Positions 1 to 6,007 of a stretch of 6,908 nucleotides of DNA are shown here, in pieces. Position numbers and translations under genes: made by a program. Under the pieces are notes generated by a model that saw nothing but the letters and a program-made list of their open reading frames with translations, ran no database searches and had not been told where the DNA came from. Every line of letters begins with the position of its first letter. Positions within the stretch are counted from its first letter, which is position 1. The DNA lies in the NCBI GenBank assembly GCA_019136175.1, contig JAGVUS010000157.1, positions 1-6,908 on the forward strand, given 5' to 3'. The DNA comes from Chloroflexota bacterium (GTDB lineage: Bacteria; Chloroflexota; Anaerolineae; Anaerolineales; Anaerolineaceae).

Positions 1-2
1 CG

Positions 3-638
3 GGTTACGCAATTCGCTCAATGGGTGACGCGAAAGAATACCCTGCACGGAGTTGGGCTTCGTGGCGGGCATTCCACAATGACGAACCAGATGAAAACTA
101 CGATGGCGATTATTTATGGTATGCGAATCTTCAATCCGCGCCATTATACCGCCGAGACCTGGATGTTATTGCTGTTGCGTCCGATGAAAGTATTGCCTCG
201 TTTTGCACGATCTTTTACGATGATTACACTCGTAGTGCGGTAACTGTTTTGGTTGGTACTGCAGCTGAACATTGGCGACGCGGGCTCGGTAAAGCAGTCA
301 TCACCGAAGGGTTACGAAGACTTAAAGATATGGGCTGCACACTCGTCTTTTCCACCGCCCACGAAGAACCTGCTGATTTCTTGTATCGTTCCGTTATGCA
401 GGACATGAAAGTAACACGGTGGTGTCTTTTTTCAGTCAATGAGTCTTACGCAACAAAAAACGCCCAACAAAGCGTGCAGTGGGCGTGTGGGACTGCCGCT
501 TTGCAGCGTGCGGCACCTATGGCGAGCATTTCACGAAGCGTGGCTTCAAGTTTTTCTTGCTCCCAAGCATTGTTCACGCCCGCCCACACGCAGGTAACGC
601 AAGCCGTTGGATTGCTTGTGAATCTAGAAGGACAATAA
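3..638 (+). CDS. GNAT-family N-acetyltransferase, 5'-partial, with abnormal C-terminal readthrough
   Basis: The frame is open to the left edge (GYAIRS precedes the first Met at 21), so the start probably lies outside the window. GNAT enzymes transfer an acetyl group from acetyl-CoA to an amine; the substrate here is unknown. Numbering from the Met at 21, the acetyl-CoA pyrophosphate-binding loop is visible as HWRRGLGKAV (84-93, Q/RxxGxG/A type), followed by helix VITEGLRRLKDMG and the late LYRSV motif (121-125). The N-terminal ARSWASWRAFH stretch matches what I recall of a GNAT subgroup common in Chloroflexota. The domain should end near residue 135-140. The remaining 65 or so residues are encoded by the attC-like element at 462-612 and look unlike a protein domain. 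A T6 run at 427-432 precedes them; one more T would give a stop at 440-442, just before that element. The fold is confident; the true C-terminus is not. Confidence 0.75.
   Translation, partial: GYAIRSMGDAKEYPARSWASWRAFHNDEPDENYDGDYLWYANLQSAPLYRRDLDVIAVASDESIASFCTIFYDDYTRSAVTVLVGTAAEHWRRGLGKAVITEGLRRLKDMGCTLVFSTAHEEPADFLYRSVMQDMKVTRWCLFSVNESYATKNAQQSVQWACGTAALQRAAPMASISRSVASSFSCSQALFTPAHTQVTQAVGLLVNLEGQ
462..612 (+). repeat. attC-like integron recombination site (cassette junction)
   Basis: The left end GCCCAAC (462-468) fits the attC R'' box RYYYAAC. The right end GTTGGAT (606-612) fits the R' box GTTRRRY, and CCAAC pairs with GTTGG. Inside them GCGT (472-475) pairs with ACGC (597-600), and GCGTGTGGG (483-491) pairs perfectly with CCCACACGC (583-591), leaving unpaired bases between the blocks as attC sites do. 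The centre holds further small hairpins: GCCGC/GCGGC (495-499/510-514) and GAAGC/GCTTC (535-539/543-547). At 151 bases it is slightly longer than most described attC sites. It sits between two plus-strand genes, 30 bases before the next start, which is where an attC belongs. The box matches and pairing are read directly; the recombination role is inferred. It could instead be another dispersed structured repeat. Confidence 0.6.
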
Positions 639-641
639 AGA

Positions 642-1454
642 ATGTATAAAGCAAAAGAATTCCCTGGAACATTACAGCACCAAAGAATTCTCCGGGTCAT
701 CACATCCTGTTATGAAAATGATCCACGCATATCAGCCATTATCGTTTTTGGTTCCTTGGGCCGTGGTACTTGGGATTGTTATTCCGATCTTGATTTGGAC
801 GTGGTGGTGGCAGATGGCATCATGGTTGATGTCGAGGCAGAACTACTCCACCTGGGCAATGCGCTTGCAGCGGTTGACGAACAAATCGCCCTGCTTATCC
901 CCGACGATGATAATGCGGATGTTGTTTTTAAGTCATTAATGGAGTTGTCCATTCGCTACCATCCCCTTGCTGACACCAGTCCCAATATCGTCGACAGCAT
1001 GCTGCTTTTACTGGGGAGAATTGATCTCGCTGCCATTGAAACCGCAGGCTTAGCCAACCGAAAGTTGGATAATGAACCCCTTGGCAGAGAACTTGACCGG
1101 TGTGTTCGCTATGCTCTCGAAGTAGATGGCGCCTTGCATCGAGGATATCTATGGTCAGCAATTGAGCTTTTACATTACATGCGCCATTGTATTATGAAGC
1201 TGTTTACCTACAGTCATAATGGAAAGCGGCCTTATCAATTCTTCCAGAAAGAAGCGGATCAGAAGATGCAAGTCCGGCTGGGTGGCACATTACCGCAATA
1301 TAATCTCAAGACTGCGCAGGAGTCTCTTTCACAATTCATCGATATCTTGACAAAGGACCTCGATCAGCTAACCGGTGGTCAGGTCCAATTAACCGAGGCA
1401 CATGCAGAATTGCTCACTGCAATTCGCTCTCGACAGAATGACCTTGAGTTCTAA
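642..1454 (+). CDS. Nucleotidyltransferase domain protein (aminoglycoside/lincosamide-NTase-like)
   Basis: This 270-residue soluble protein starts with ATG at 642, with GAAGGA (627-632) 9 bases upstream. The N-terminal domain has the signature of the polymerase-beta-like nucleotidyltransferase fold: FGSLGRGTWD (36-45) followed by SDLDLDVVV (48-56). G37/S38 would hold the nucleotide phosphates and D49/D51 would bind metal. E101 in MELSIRYHPL is a candidate third carboxylate. The C-terminal half (about 130-270) is helical and contains AIELLHYMRHCIMKLF, reminiscent of the helical substrate domain of antibiotic nucleotidyltransferases. Such enzymes move a nucleotide monophosphate onto a small molecule such as an aminoglycoside or lincosamide. 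I recall similar full-length proteins of unknown substrate in Chloroflexota and cyanobacteria, so resistance is only a possibility. It lies directly after the attC-like element, as a cassette gene would, and has no obvious promoter of its own. Confidence 0.8.
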   Translation: MYKAKEFPGTLQHQRILRVITSCYENDPRISAIIVFGSLGRGTWDCYSDLDLDVVVADGIMVDVEAELLHLGNALAAVDEQIALLIPDDDNADVVFKSLMELSIRYHPLADTSPNIVDSMLLLLGRIDLAAIETAGLANRKLDNEPLGRELDRCVRYALEVDGALHRGYLWSAIELLHYMRHCIMKLFTYSHNGKRPYQFFQKEADQKMQVRLGGTLPQYNLKTAQESLSQFIDILTKDLDQLTGGQVQLTEAHAELLTAIRSRQNDLEF

Positions 1455-1801
1455 TGGTGCCGACAAAGTATGCACCTGGAAAGAGTTCGTGCAGTCCTGG
1501 TTGCATTAACGGGGATAGGTTTGAACGGCTGCTGTAACAGGTAATCCATAATTCGCGGTTGATTGATCAAGTGCCTTCCGGTTATGGGATGCGCCTTGGG
1601 TGGTTTGCTGGGAAGATTTGTTTTCCTGTTCCATAGAATTTGTGCTTTTCATGAATCCCAATCCCATGCTGGTGGAAAGCCCATCAAAGTTTTGGACGGT
1701 GAGATTGAATGAATGGTTTGTTGGCTGCAAAAGAGTTATACTGTCATTAACAATACCGTTCAGGAGTTAAAAGATTCCACAAACCCGCGTGGGAGGGCGA
1801 A
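1455..1801. other. 347-base intergenic stretch, no convincing gene
   Basis: The stretch begins with an imperfect hairpin (1470-1508, listed separately). The rest shows no coding sequence I can support. A stop-free minus-strand reading runs through 1506-1730, but it opens with TTG, has no ribosome binding site, and its product (rich in S, T, N, Q) resembles nothing I know. A TATACT (1737-1742) could be a -10 element for the methyltransferase gene, but no acceptable -35 stands 16-18 bases upstream. GGGAGG (1791-1796) is the ribosome binding site of that gene, 5 bases from its ATG. Confidence 0.5.
1470..1508 (+). repeat. Imperfect hairpin after the nucleotidyltransferase gene, possible degenerate attC
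   Basis: ATGCACCTGG (1470-1479) pairs imperfectly with CCTGGTTGCAT (1496-1506): ATGCA with TGCAT, then CC and GG pairs separated by a bulged base and a mismatch. It begins 15 bases after the stop codon, and CGACAAAG (1461-1468) precedes it, recalling the CCAACAAAG at the start of the element at 462. No good RYYYAAC or GTTRRRY end box is present, so this is either a decayed attC or an unrelated stem-loop. There is no T-run after it, which argues against an intrinsic terminator. Confidence 0.25.
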
Positions 1802-2500
1802 ATGAAAAACAAAAATAGTGTCACAATCATCCGCGTTGTGGTCATGTTGCTGCTGGTCCTGGTGGTCATCCCCCTGCTGCCCATCCTCATCTCCGGGCGG
1901 TGGAACTGGTGGGAAGCCTGGGTGATGCTGGCTGTATTCGTTCTGTCCTTTATCCTCAGCCGTGCGCTGGCGGTTCGGAAGAGCCCGGATATCCTTAAGG
2001 AGCGCGCCAATTACAACCAGCATGAAAATACCCAGCCATGGGATAAATGGCTCTCGCCACTGGTAGCCTTTGGCAGCGTTTTTATTCTGCTGGTTGCCGG
2101 TCTGGATGCCCTGTATCACTGGTCGGCGGGCTTCCCGCTGGCGGTTGAGATTGCCGGGCTGGTGTTGATTGCAGGCGGATACATCCTTGGTTCTTATGCG
2201 TTTATTGAGAATGCCTACTTCTCCGGGACAGTGCGCATCCAGGATGAGCGCGGCCACAGGGTGGTATCCAGTGGTCCTTATGGCTGGATGCGTCACCCGG
2301 GCTATTTGGGCAGCCTGGTTGCCAGCCTGGGCATGCCCCTGCTGCTTGATTCGATCTGGGCATTCATCCCGGTGGTGATTTTTGGTGCATTTTTTATCAT
2401 CCGCACCCGCCTGGAAGACAACTTCCTGCAGGAAAATCTGCCGGGGTACCGCGAGTATGCCCAAAAGGTGCGTTACCGGCTCCTGCCCGGGATCTGGTAA
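1802..2500 (+). CDS. Integral-membrane methyltransferase, isoprenylcysteine carboxyl methyltransferase (ICMT)/PEMT family
   Basis: This 232-residue protein starts with ATG preceded by GGGAGG at 5 bases. Hydrophobic segments lie at about 10-31, 38-58, 84-105, 113-135 and 172-200, giving roughly five membrane passes. The family's conserved S-adenosylmethionine-binding C-terminal region is complete: SSGPYGWMRHPGYLG (156-170), then RTRLED (201-206), LPGYREYAQKVRYRLLPGIW (213-232). Upstream, FSGTVRIQDERGHRV (140-154) also matches this family. Members methylate isoprenylcysteine carboxyl groups, phospholipid head groups or other membrane-associated small molecules. Bacteria lack prenylated CaaX proteins, so the substrate here cannot be told. 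Its GC-rich third positions set it apart from the cassette-like region to the left. It converges with the lipoprotein gene, 50 bases away, and I see no strong terminator between them. The family is confident; the substrate is unknown. Confidence 0.9.
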   Translation: MKNKNSVTIIRVVVMLLLVLVVIPLLPILISGRWNWWEAWVMLAVFVLSFILSRALAVRKSPDILKERANYNQHENTQPWDKWLSPLVAFGSVFILLVAGLDALYHWSAGFPLAVEIAGLVLIAGGYILGSYAFIENAYFSGTVRIQDERGHRVVSSGPYGWMRHPGYLGSLVASLGMPLLLDSIWAFIPVVIFGAFFIIRTRLEDNFLQENLPGYREYAQKVRYRLLPGIW

Positions 2501-2550
2501 GACCGTTTTCCGACTTTCCTGGTTGGGGCGTTTGCCCTCCGGAGGAGCGA

Positions 2551-4176
2551 TCAGAAATCCATTGGCAGGTAAATCACTCGGGGTTCTCCGTTTTTGTCAA
2601 TTCGAGCATACAGGTAAATAATTTGCGCCCCATTGGGCGAAGTGAACACTTTTCCATCGGTGCCTTCCAATTGCACCAGGTAGACCATGTCATCCCAGTC
2701 GTGACCCATCACCAATAGTCGCTCAATCGGTCGGCAAAAGATAGTTTCATTTTTGCAAAGCTGTTCGAAGCTTGCTGCCAGATTATCGGGGTCGATCCCC
2801 ATTTCGGTGAATAATTCTGCTTCCCGTTCATCATATTCAAATAGTGCTGCAGCGGTGGAGTAATCTCCCTGGGAAAGAGCAGTTTGAAACTCTCGAACAA
2901 TATTCAGACCTTCCCGAAGTGACTCGTCGGGCAATTCCCAGATCTGCGGTACCCCACCGTCAGAGATCATCATGCGATTGCCATCGCGATTGAAATCAAC
3001 CAATCCCTCTCTGGAATACGAAACCATGGTATCCAATTTTGTCCAGGTTGTTGTATCAAAGAGTGCACCAATGGTGGAATAATCGTCCTGTTGCTCCAGG
3101 CTGCCCATGCCGGGAATAATCAGCAGGTCACCAGCCGGGTTGAAATGGATGGAGTATCCAGAGTATTCGAGATTCAGCAATGCCAGTTCTTCTCCGGTAT
3201 CCACATCCCAAACCGACGCCGAGTCTCTCTCCTGGTTTAGAATGGCAAGAAACCGACCATCTGGTGAAATGGCGGCATAATGGATTTTATCGGTTTCAAT
3301 ATGACGCACCTTGCTCCATCCAGCTGTATTATAGATATTCACACCTATTCTGCCGGATGAAAATGTGATCAATCGGGAGCCATTAGCAGAAAAAGAGATG
3401 AATTTGGAGGTCCCATTCAGGTTTGCTGGGGTTTGAAAGATAAGGTTTCCGGAGGCGTCCCATGCATACAGGGTGTCACGGATCAAAGCCGCATAACTTT
3501 GTCCATCCCATGCTGCGTCCACATCTGGATAGGAAGTGCTTCCCGATTCAGGAATGCTGACGAGTAATTGGATGGATTTGTTGGTGGGTATATCCCAAAG
3601 GAATACCTTGTGTTCAGCTGTTGAAAACAACAGGCGGCTGCTGTCTGCTGAAAATGCAGTATATCCGGGCCAGTTCCCGCCAAGGGGGATATCCGCCTTC
3701 AACTCACCGGAATTGGTGTCCAGGACAATTAAAAAACCACTCTGCCTGGTTTCGCAATCCCCAAAATTTGTCATAGATCCCCAGCAGCCCGAGATGGCAA
3801 CAGAATTTCCATCCGGGCTGAGAGCCGTGGAAATGACGGTATAACTTCGTTCCGCGGCGTAGGCAAGCAACCCTGGAAAATAATTCCTGGTCAACGCAAA
3901 TTGGCGGTATCCAGCCCGATTAAATACGGCTGGGGTTGGTTTGGAAATTGGGGCGGTGGTGGGAATGGCTGTTGGAATAATGGTCGGGGAAAGCCTGGTT
4001 GTTTCTGTAACCTGTAACTGGATGGTTGGAGACCGGGAGATTGGTTCCTCCATCGTGACTTCAATTGTTTCGGTGGATGGATTTTCGTTGGTCGGTGTGA
4101 ACGGAGGGGGAGGAACCGATGTGCAGGACGTCAAGAGTACAACGAACACAAGGAAAACGGCAAAGTTTTTTCTCAT
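2551..4176 (-). CDS. Exported WD40-like beta-propeller lipoprotein
   Basis: This 541-residue protein starts with ATG (complement of 4174-4176), with AGGA 7 bases upstream. Residues 1-18 form a lipoprotein signal: basic MRKN, a hydrophobic stretch, then lipobox LTSC with Cys18 as the lipidation site. Residues 19 to about 85 are a Pro/Thr/Ser-rich linker. From about 110 to 415 come degenerate propeller repeats with the pattern fSpDG..la...d..i.vWD: LSPDGNSVAI, FSADSSRLLF with HKVFLWDI, FSANGSRLIT, ISPDGRFLAIL with SASVWDVDTGEE, FNPAGDLLII, FNRDGNRMMI with PQIWEL. That is about six blades. The last 120 or so residues form a separate alpha+beta region (REFQTALSQGDYSTAAALFE onward) that may be an NTF2/SnoaL-like domain. 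The protein should be anchored to the outer face of the membrane and probably binds a protein or polymer. No catalytic motif is visible. Proteins of this build are frequent in Anaerolineae. It is transcribed divergently from the SDR gene. Confidence 0.85.
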   Translation of the reverse strand: MRKNFAVFLVFVVLLTSCTSVPPPPFTPTNENPSTETIEVTMEEPISRSPTIQLQVTETTRLSPTIIPTAIPTTAPISKPTPAVFNRAGYRQFALTRNYFPGLLAYAAERSYTVISTALSPDGNSVAISGCWGSMTNFGDCETRQSGFLIVLDTNSGELKADIPLGGNWPGYTAFSADSSRLLFSTAEHKVFLWDIPTNKSIQLLVSIPESGSTSYPDVDAAWDGQSYAALIRDTLYAWDASGNLIFQTPANLNGTSKFISFSANGSRLITFSSGRIGVNIYNTAGWSKVRHIETDKIHYAAISPDGRFLAILNQERDSASVWDVDTGEELALLNLEYSGYSIHFNPAGDLLIIPGMGSLEQQDDYSTIGALFDTTTWTKLDTMVSYSREGLVDFNRDGNRMMISDGGVPQIWELPDESLREGLNIVREFQTALSQGDYSTAAALFEYDEREAELFTEMGIDPDNLAASFEQLCKNETIFCRPIERLLVMGHDWDDMVYLVQLEGTDGKVFTSPNGAQIIYLYARIDKNGEPRVIYLPMDF

Positions 4177-4216
4177 GGCACGATCCTTTATTGTAAAGTT
4201 AATAAATATGATAAAT

Positions 4217-4247
4217 ATTATACGATATTAAAGATGCTCATTGTCAA
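4217..4247 (-). promoter_or_regulatory. Sigma-70-type promoter for the lipoprotein gene
   Basis: Read on the minus strand, TTGACA (4242-4247) and TATAAT (4217-4222) match both consensus hexamers exactly. The spacer is 19 bases, two longer than the optimum. Transcription would start near 4210, leaving a leader of about 35 bases containing the AGGA ribosome binding site before the ATG at 4176. The surrounding DNA is very AT-rich, so the -10 match alone means little. The pair in the correct orientation ahead of a gene is better evidence. Confidence 0.6.
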
Positions 4248-4359
4248 GGATTGCCATCTATTTAATAATTTTGAGGGTGATCGTATCATTTTGTCTCCCG
4301 GGAGTATGCAGACCTGTCAAGGGGGCGGGGGAAAACCTTCTATATGCCCGGGTTGCTTA

Positions 4360-4387
4360 TTGAAAACCTGTAAAAGGTCACTATAAT
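4360..4387 (+). promoter_or_regulatory. Sigma-70-type promoter for the SDR gene
   Basis: TTGAAA (4360-4365) and TATAAT (4382-4387) stand 16 bases apart, 70 bases upstream of the SDR start codon. The spacer contains ACCTGTAAAAGG (4366-4377), which holds the short inverted repeat ACCT/AGGT. A 10-of-12 copy of that 12-mer lies at 4312-4323. This could be a repressor-binding arrangement, but that is inference. The leader downstream is strongly AT-rich and ends in the TAGGAGG ribosome binding site (4445-4451), 6 bases before the ATG. Confidence 0.5.
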
Positions 4388-4457
4388 AATAATGATTTAT
4401 AAATAAGATATATATCATCAAAATAATATATTTATCTTTTGTTTTAGGAGGAAAAAC

Positions 4458-5264
4458 ATGAACGTTCAATCCAAGGTGTTTATTGTAACGGGGGGCGGAA
4501 ATGGAATTGGCAGGGAACTGGTACTGCTGCTGCTGAAGAAAGGCGCCCGGGTGGCGGCTGTGGATATCAGTGAGAAAGCCTTGCAGGAAACTTTTGATAT
4601 GGCGGGCAGCCACAAGGATCGCCTCTCCATCCATGTTGTGAACATTGCTGACCGTGCTGCTGTTGAAGCCCTGCCGGACGCGGTGCTTGCCGCCCACAAG
4701 GCTGTGGACGGCTTGATCAACTGTGCCGGAATCATTCAAAAATTTGTCCGGTTTAACGACCTGCCCTATTCAGAAATTGACCGGGTGATTAATGTCAATC
4801 TCTATGGCACGCTCTTCATGACGAAAACCTTCCTGCCTCACCTGTTAAAACGATCGGAAGGTATCATCGTCAATGTTTCCAGTATGGGCGGCTTTTTACC
4901 CGTGCCTGGTCAAACGATTTATGGTTCTTCCAAGGCGGCGGTCAAGTTGTTCACGGAAGGGTTGAATTCAGAACTGACCGGTACGAATGTGCACGTCATG
5001 GGGGTTTTCCCCGGGGCAATAGGCACCAATATTGCCGCCAATTCCGGTGTTGGACCCTTGGTCAGCGATCCCTCCAAGGTGCAGAAAGGGATGAAAATGT
5101 CCACGCCCCAGTTTGCGGCGGAGGAAATTATCAAAGGAATTGAGGGGAACAAGTACCGGGTTTTGGTTGGAAGCGATGCAAAATTGATGGATTTCCTGTC
5201 CCGCATGGTGCCAAAACAGGCGGCAAAATTTATCTACAAATCGATGGGGCATTTGTTGGATTAG
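4458..5264 (+). CDS. Short-chain dehydrogenase/reductase (classical SDR)
   Basis: This 268-residue NAD(P)-dependent oxidoreductase starts with ATG at 4458 behind a strong TAGGAGG at 6 bases. All classical SDR motifs are present. The Rossmann glycine motif TGGGNGIG is at 11-18. D36 at the end of the second strand favours NAD(H) over NADP(H) by the usual rule. NCAG is at 88-91. The catalytic tetrad is N114 (NVNLYG), S142 (NVSSMGG), Y155 and K159 (YGSSK), with normal Ser-Tyr spacing of 13. After the catalytic Lys come the expected FPGAIGTNIA segment and a variable substrate loop (about 195-215). The C-terminal tail, MDFLSRMVPKQAAKFIYKSM, is amphipathic and basic, as in SDRs acting on lipids or sterols, so a hydrophobic alcohol or ketone substrate is possible. 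It appears to be monocistronic: its own promoter lies upstream and a stem-loop terminator follows. Family certain, substrate unknown. Confidence 0.93.
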   Translation: MNVQSKVFIVTGGGNGIGRELVLLLLKKGARVAAVDISEKALQETFDMAGSHKDRLSIHVVNIADRAAVEALPDAVLAAHKAVDGLINCAGIIQKFVRFNDLPYSEIDRVINVNLYGTLFMTKTFLPHLLKRSEGIIVNVSSMGGFLPVPGQTIYGSSKAAVKLFTEGLNSELTGTNVHVMGVFPGAIGTNIAANSGVGPLVSDPSKVQKGMKMSTPQFAAEEIIKGIEGNKYRVLVGSDAKLMDFLSRMVPKQAAKFIYKSMGHLLD

Positions 5265-5283
5265 TTGTATCCATCCCATCCCC

Positions 5284-5341
5284 GCCCTCTGCTTTGCGCT
5301 GACGACTTCACCTGCAATGGAGCGCAGACCAGGGGGCTTTT
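5284..5341 (+). terminator. Long stem-loop terminator after the SDR gene
   Basis: The 17-base arm at 5284-5300 pairs with 5321-5337. Sixteen of the 17 positions pair, including two G-U wobbles, with a single mismatch. The loop is 20 bases and the 3' arm ends GGGGGC followed by TTTT (5338-5341). It begins 20 bases after the SDR stop codon. The T-run is short and the loop large for an intrinsic terminator, so another structured element is possible. The position between two genes fits termination. Confidence 0.6.
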
Positions 5342-5352
5342 GTATTTCCAGA

Positions 5353-5358
5353 TATAAT
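5353..5358 (+). promoter_or_regulatory. Candidate -10 element for the small conserved gene
   Basis: TATAAT lies 12 bases after the terminator T-run and about 95 bases before the preferred start codon at 5454. No recognisable -35 hexamer stands at 16-18 bases; that position falls in the GC-rich terminator arm. Weak on its own, but a new promoter is expected after the terminator. Confidence 0.3.
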
Positions 5359-5443
5359 CAAACTGCCGGATGGTTGTCCCTGCCTGTATCAAATCATCTG
5401 CTCTTGAAAACATCATCCGGAAATTGTGCCAGGCAATGTATGT

Positions 5444-5448
5444 GGAGG
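5444..5448 (+). promoter_or_regulatory. Ribosome binding site that sets the start at 5454
   Basis: GGAGG stands 5 bases before the ATG at 5454. The in-frame ATG at 5370 has no purine-rich stretch ahead of it, and the 28 residues it would add look unlike a conserved N-terminus. Confidence 0.7.
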
Positions 5449-5453
5449 AATCC

Positions 5454-5957
5454 ATGAAAACGCTGAACCAGTACATGGATGAATATAAACAACAAATGGA
5501 AAAGGGGATGATCCCCAAAGCATACCATGGATTGATGGAATATATCCTGTCCTTGCGGACGCACTTCAAAACGAAATATCCCGAATTTTACGTGTCCGGG
5601 GGCATCTATTTTGGATACATGGACATGACGTATTTTGCCATTGTTCCGGAATCCTTGAAGCACCGCAATTTGAAAATTGCGATTGTGTTTATTCACGAAA
5701 CATGCCGGTTTGAAGCCTGGCTGGCGGGATCCAACAAGCAGGTGCAGAAGCGGTATTGGGACTTGTTCAAGCGCAGCGGCTGGAATCAATACCGGCTGGT
5801 GCCTTCCATTGCGGGTGCCGATTCAATCCTTGAACATTCCCTGGCGGACACCCCCAATTTTGATCACCTTGATGCCCTGACAGATCAAATCGAACGGGAA
5901 ACCATGAAATTGATCGCCGATGTGGAAACCTTCCTGACCCGTCATGGGATGGAGTAG
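5454..5957 (+). CDS. Small conserved protein of unknown function (DUF7000-like)
   Basis: This 167-residue soluble protein starts at the ATG with GGAGG 5 bases upstream. An in-frame ATG at 5370 would add 28 residues but lacks a ribosome binding site. The N-terminus MKTLNQYMDEYKQQMEKG is a charged helix. It is followed by AYHGLMEYILSLRTHFKTKY, then a likely beta core GGIYFGYMDMTYFAIVPESL and LKIAIVFIHETCRFEAWLAG, and helical NKQVQKRYWDLFKRSGW. The C-terminus is a long helix, LDALTDQIERETMKLIADVE. I recall close relatives under the label DUF7000 in Firmicutes and others, with no assigned function; that name is from memory. No signal peptide, membrane span or metal motif is visible. The pattern of strands and aromatic residues suggests a compact alpha+beta domain. 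It ends 50 bases before the carbonic anhydrase start, so the two may share a transcript. Confidence 0.8.
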   Translation: MKTLNQYMDEYKQQMEKGMIPKAYHGLMEYILSLRTHFKTKYPEFYVSGGIYFGYMDMTYFAIVPESLKHRNLKIAIVFIHETCRFEAWLAGSNKQVQKRYWDLFKRSGWNQYRLVPSIAGADSILEHSLADTPNFDHLDALTDQIERETMKLIADVETFLTRHGME

Positions 5958-6007
5958 ACCCGTTGGCGGGATGAAAGATATTCTGATCAACAAAGAGGAG
6001 AGAATGA

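Noticed and set aside
1506..1730. Minus-strand 74-codon open frame in the intergenic stretch
   Set aside because: It has a TTG start, no ribosome binding site, no usable promoter, and a low-complexity S/T/N/Q-rich product without a recognisable motif.
1760..2464. Long minus-strand open frame opposite the methyltransferase
   Set aside because: The plus frame carries complete family motifs. The minus translation is rich in Q, H and R with no fold signal, typical of the antisense of a GC-rich membrane protein.
2526..2545. Small hairpin GGGC/GCCC and palindrome CCTCCGGAGG between the convergent genes
   Set aside because: The stem is four to five base pairs with no T-run on either strand, so I do not call a terminator.
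4295..4304. Perfect palindrome CTCCCGGGAG
   Set aside because: It is only 10 bases with no loop, no extension and no T-run; chance or a minor protein site is equally likely.
5370..5453. Upstream in-frame ATG for the small conserved gene
   Set aside because: No ribosome binding site precedes it, while GGAGG stands 5 bases before the ATG at 5454, where the conserved-looking sequence begins.
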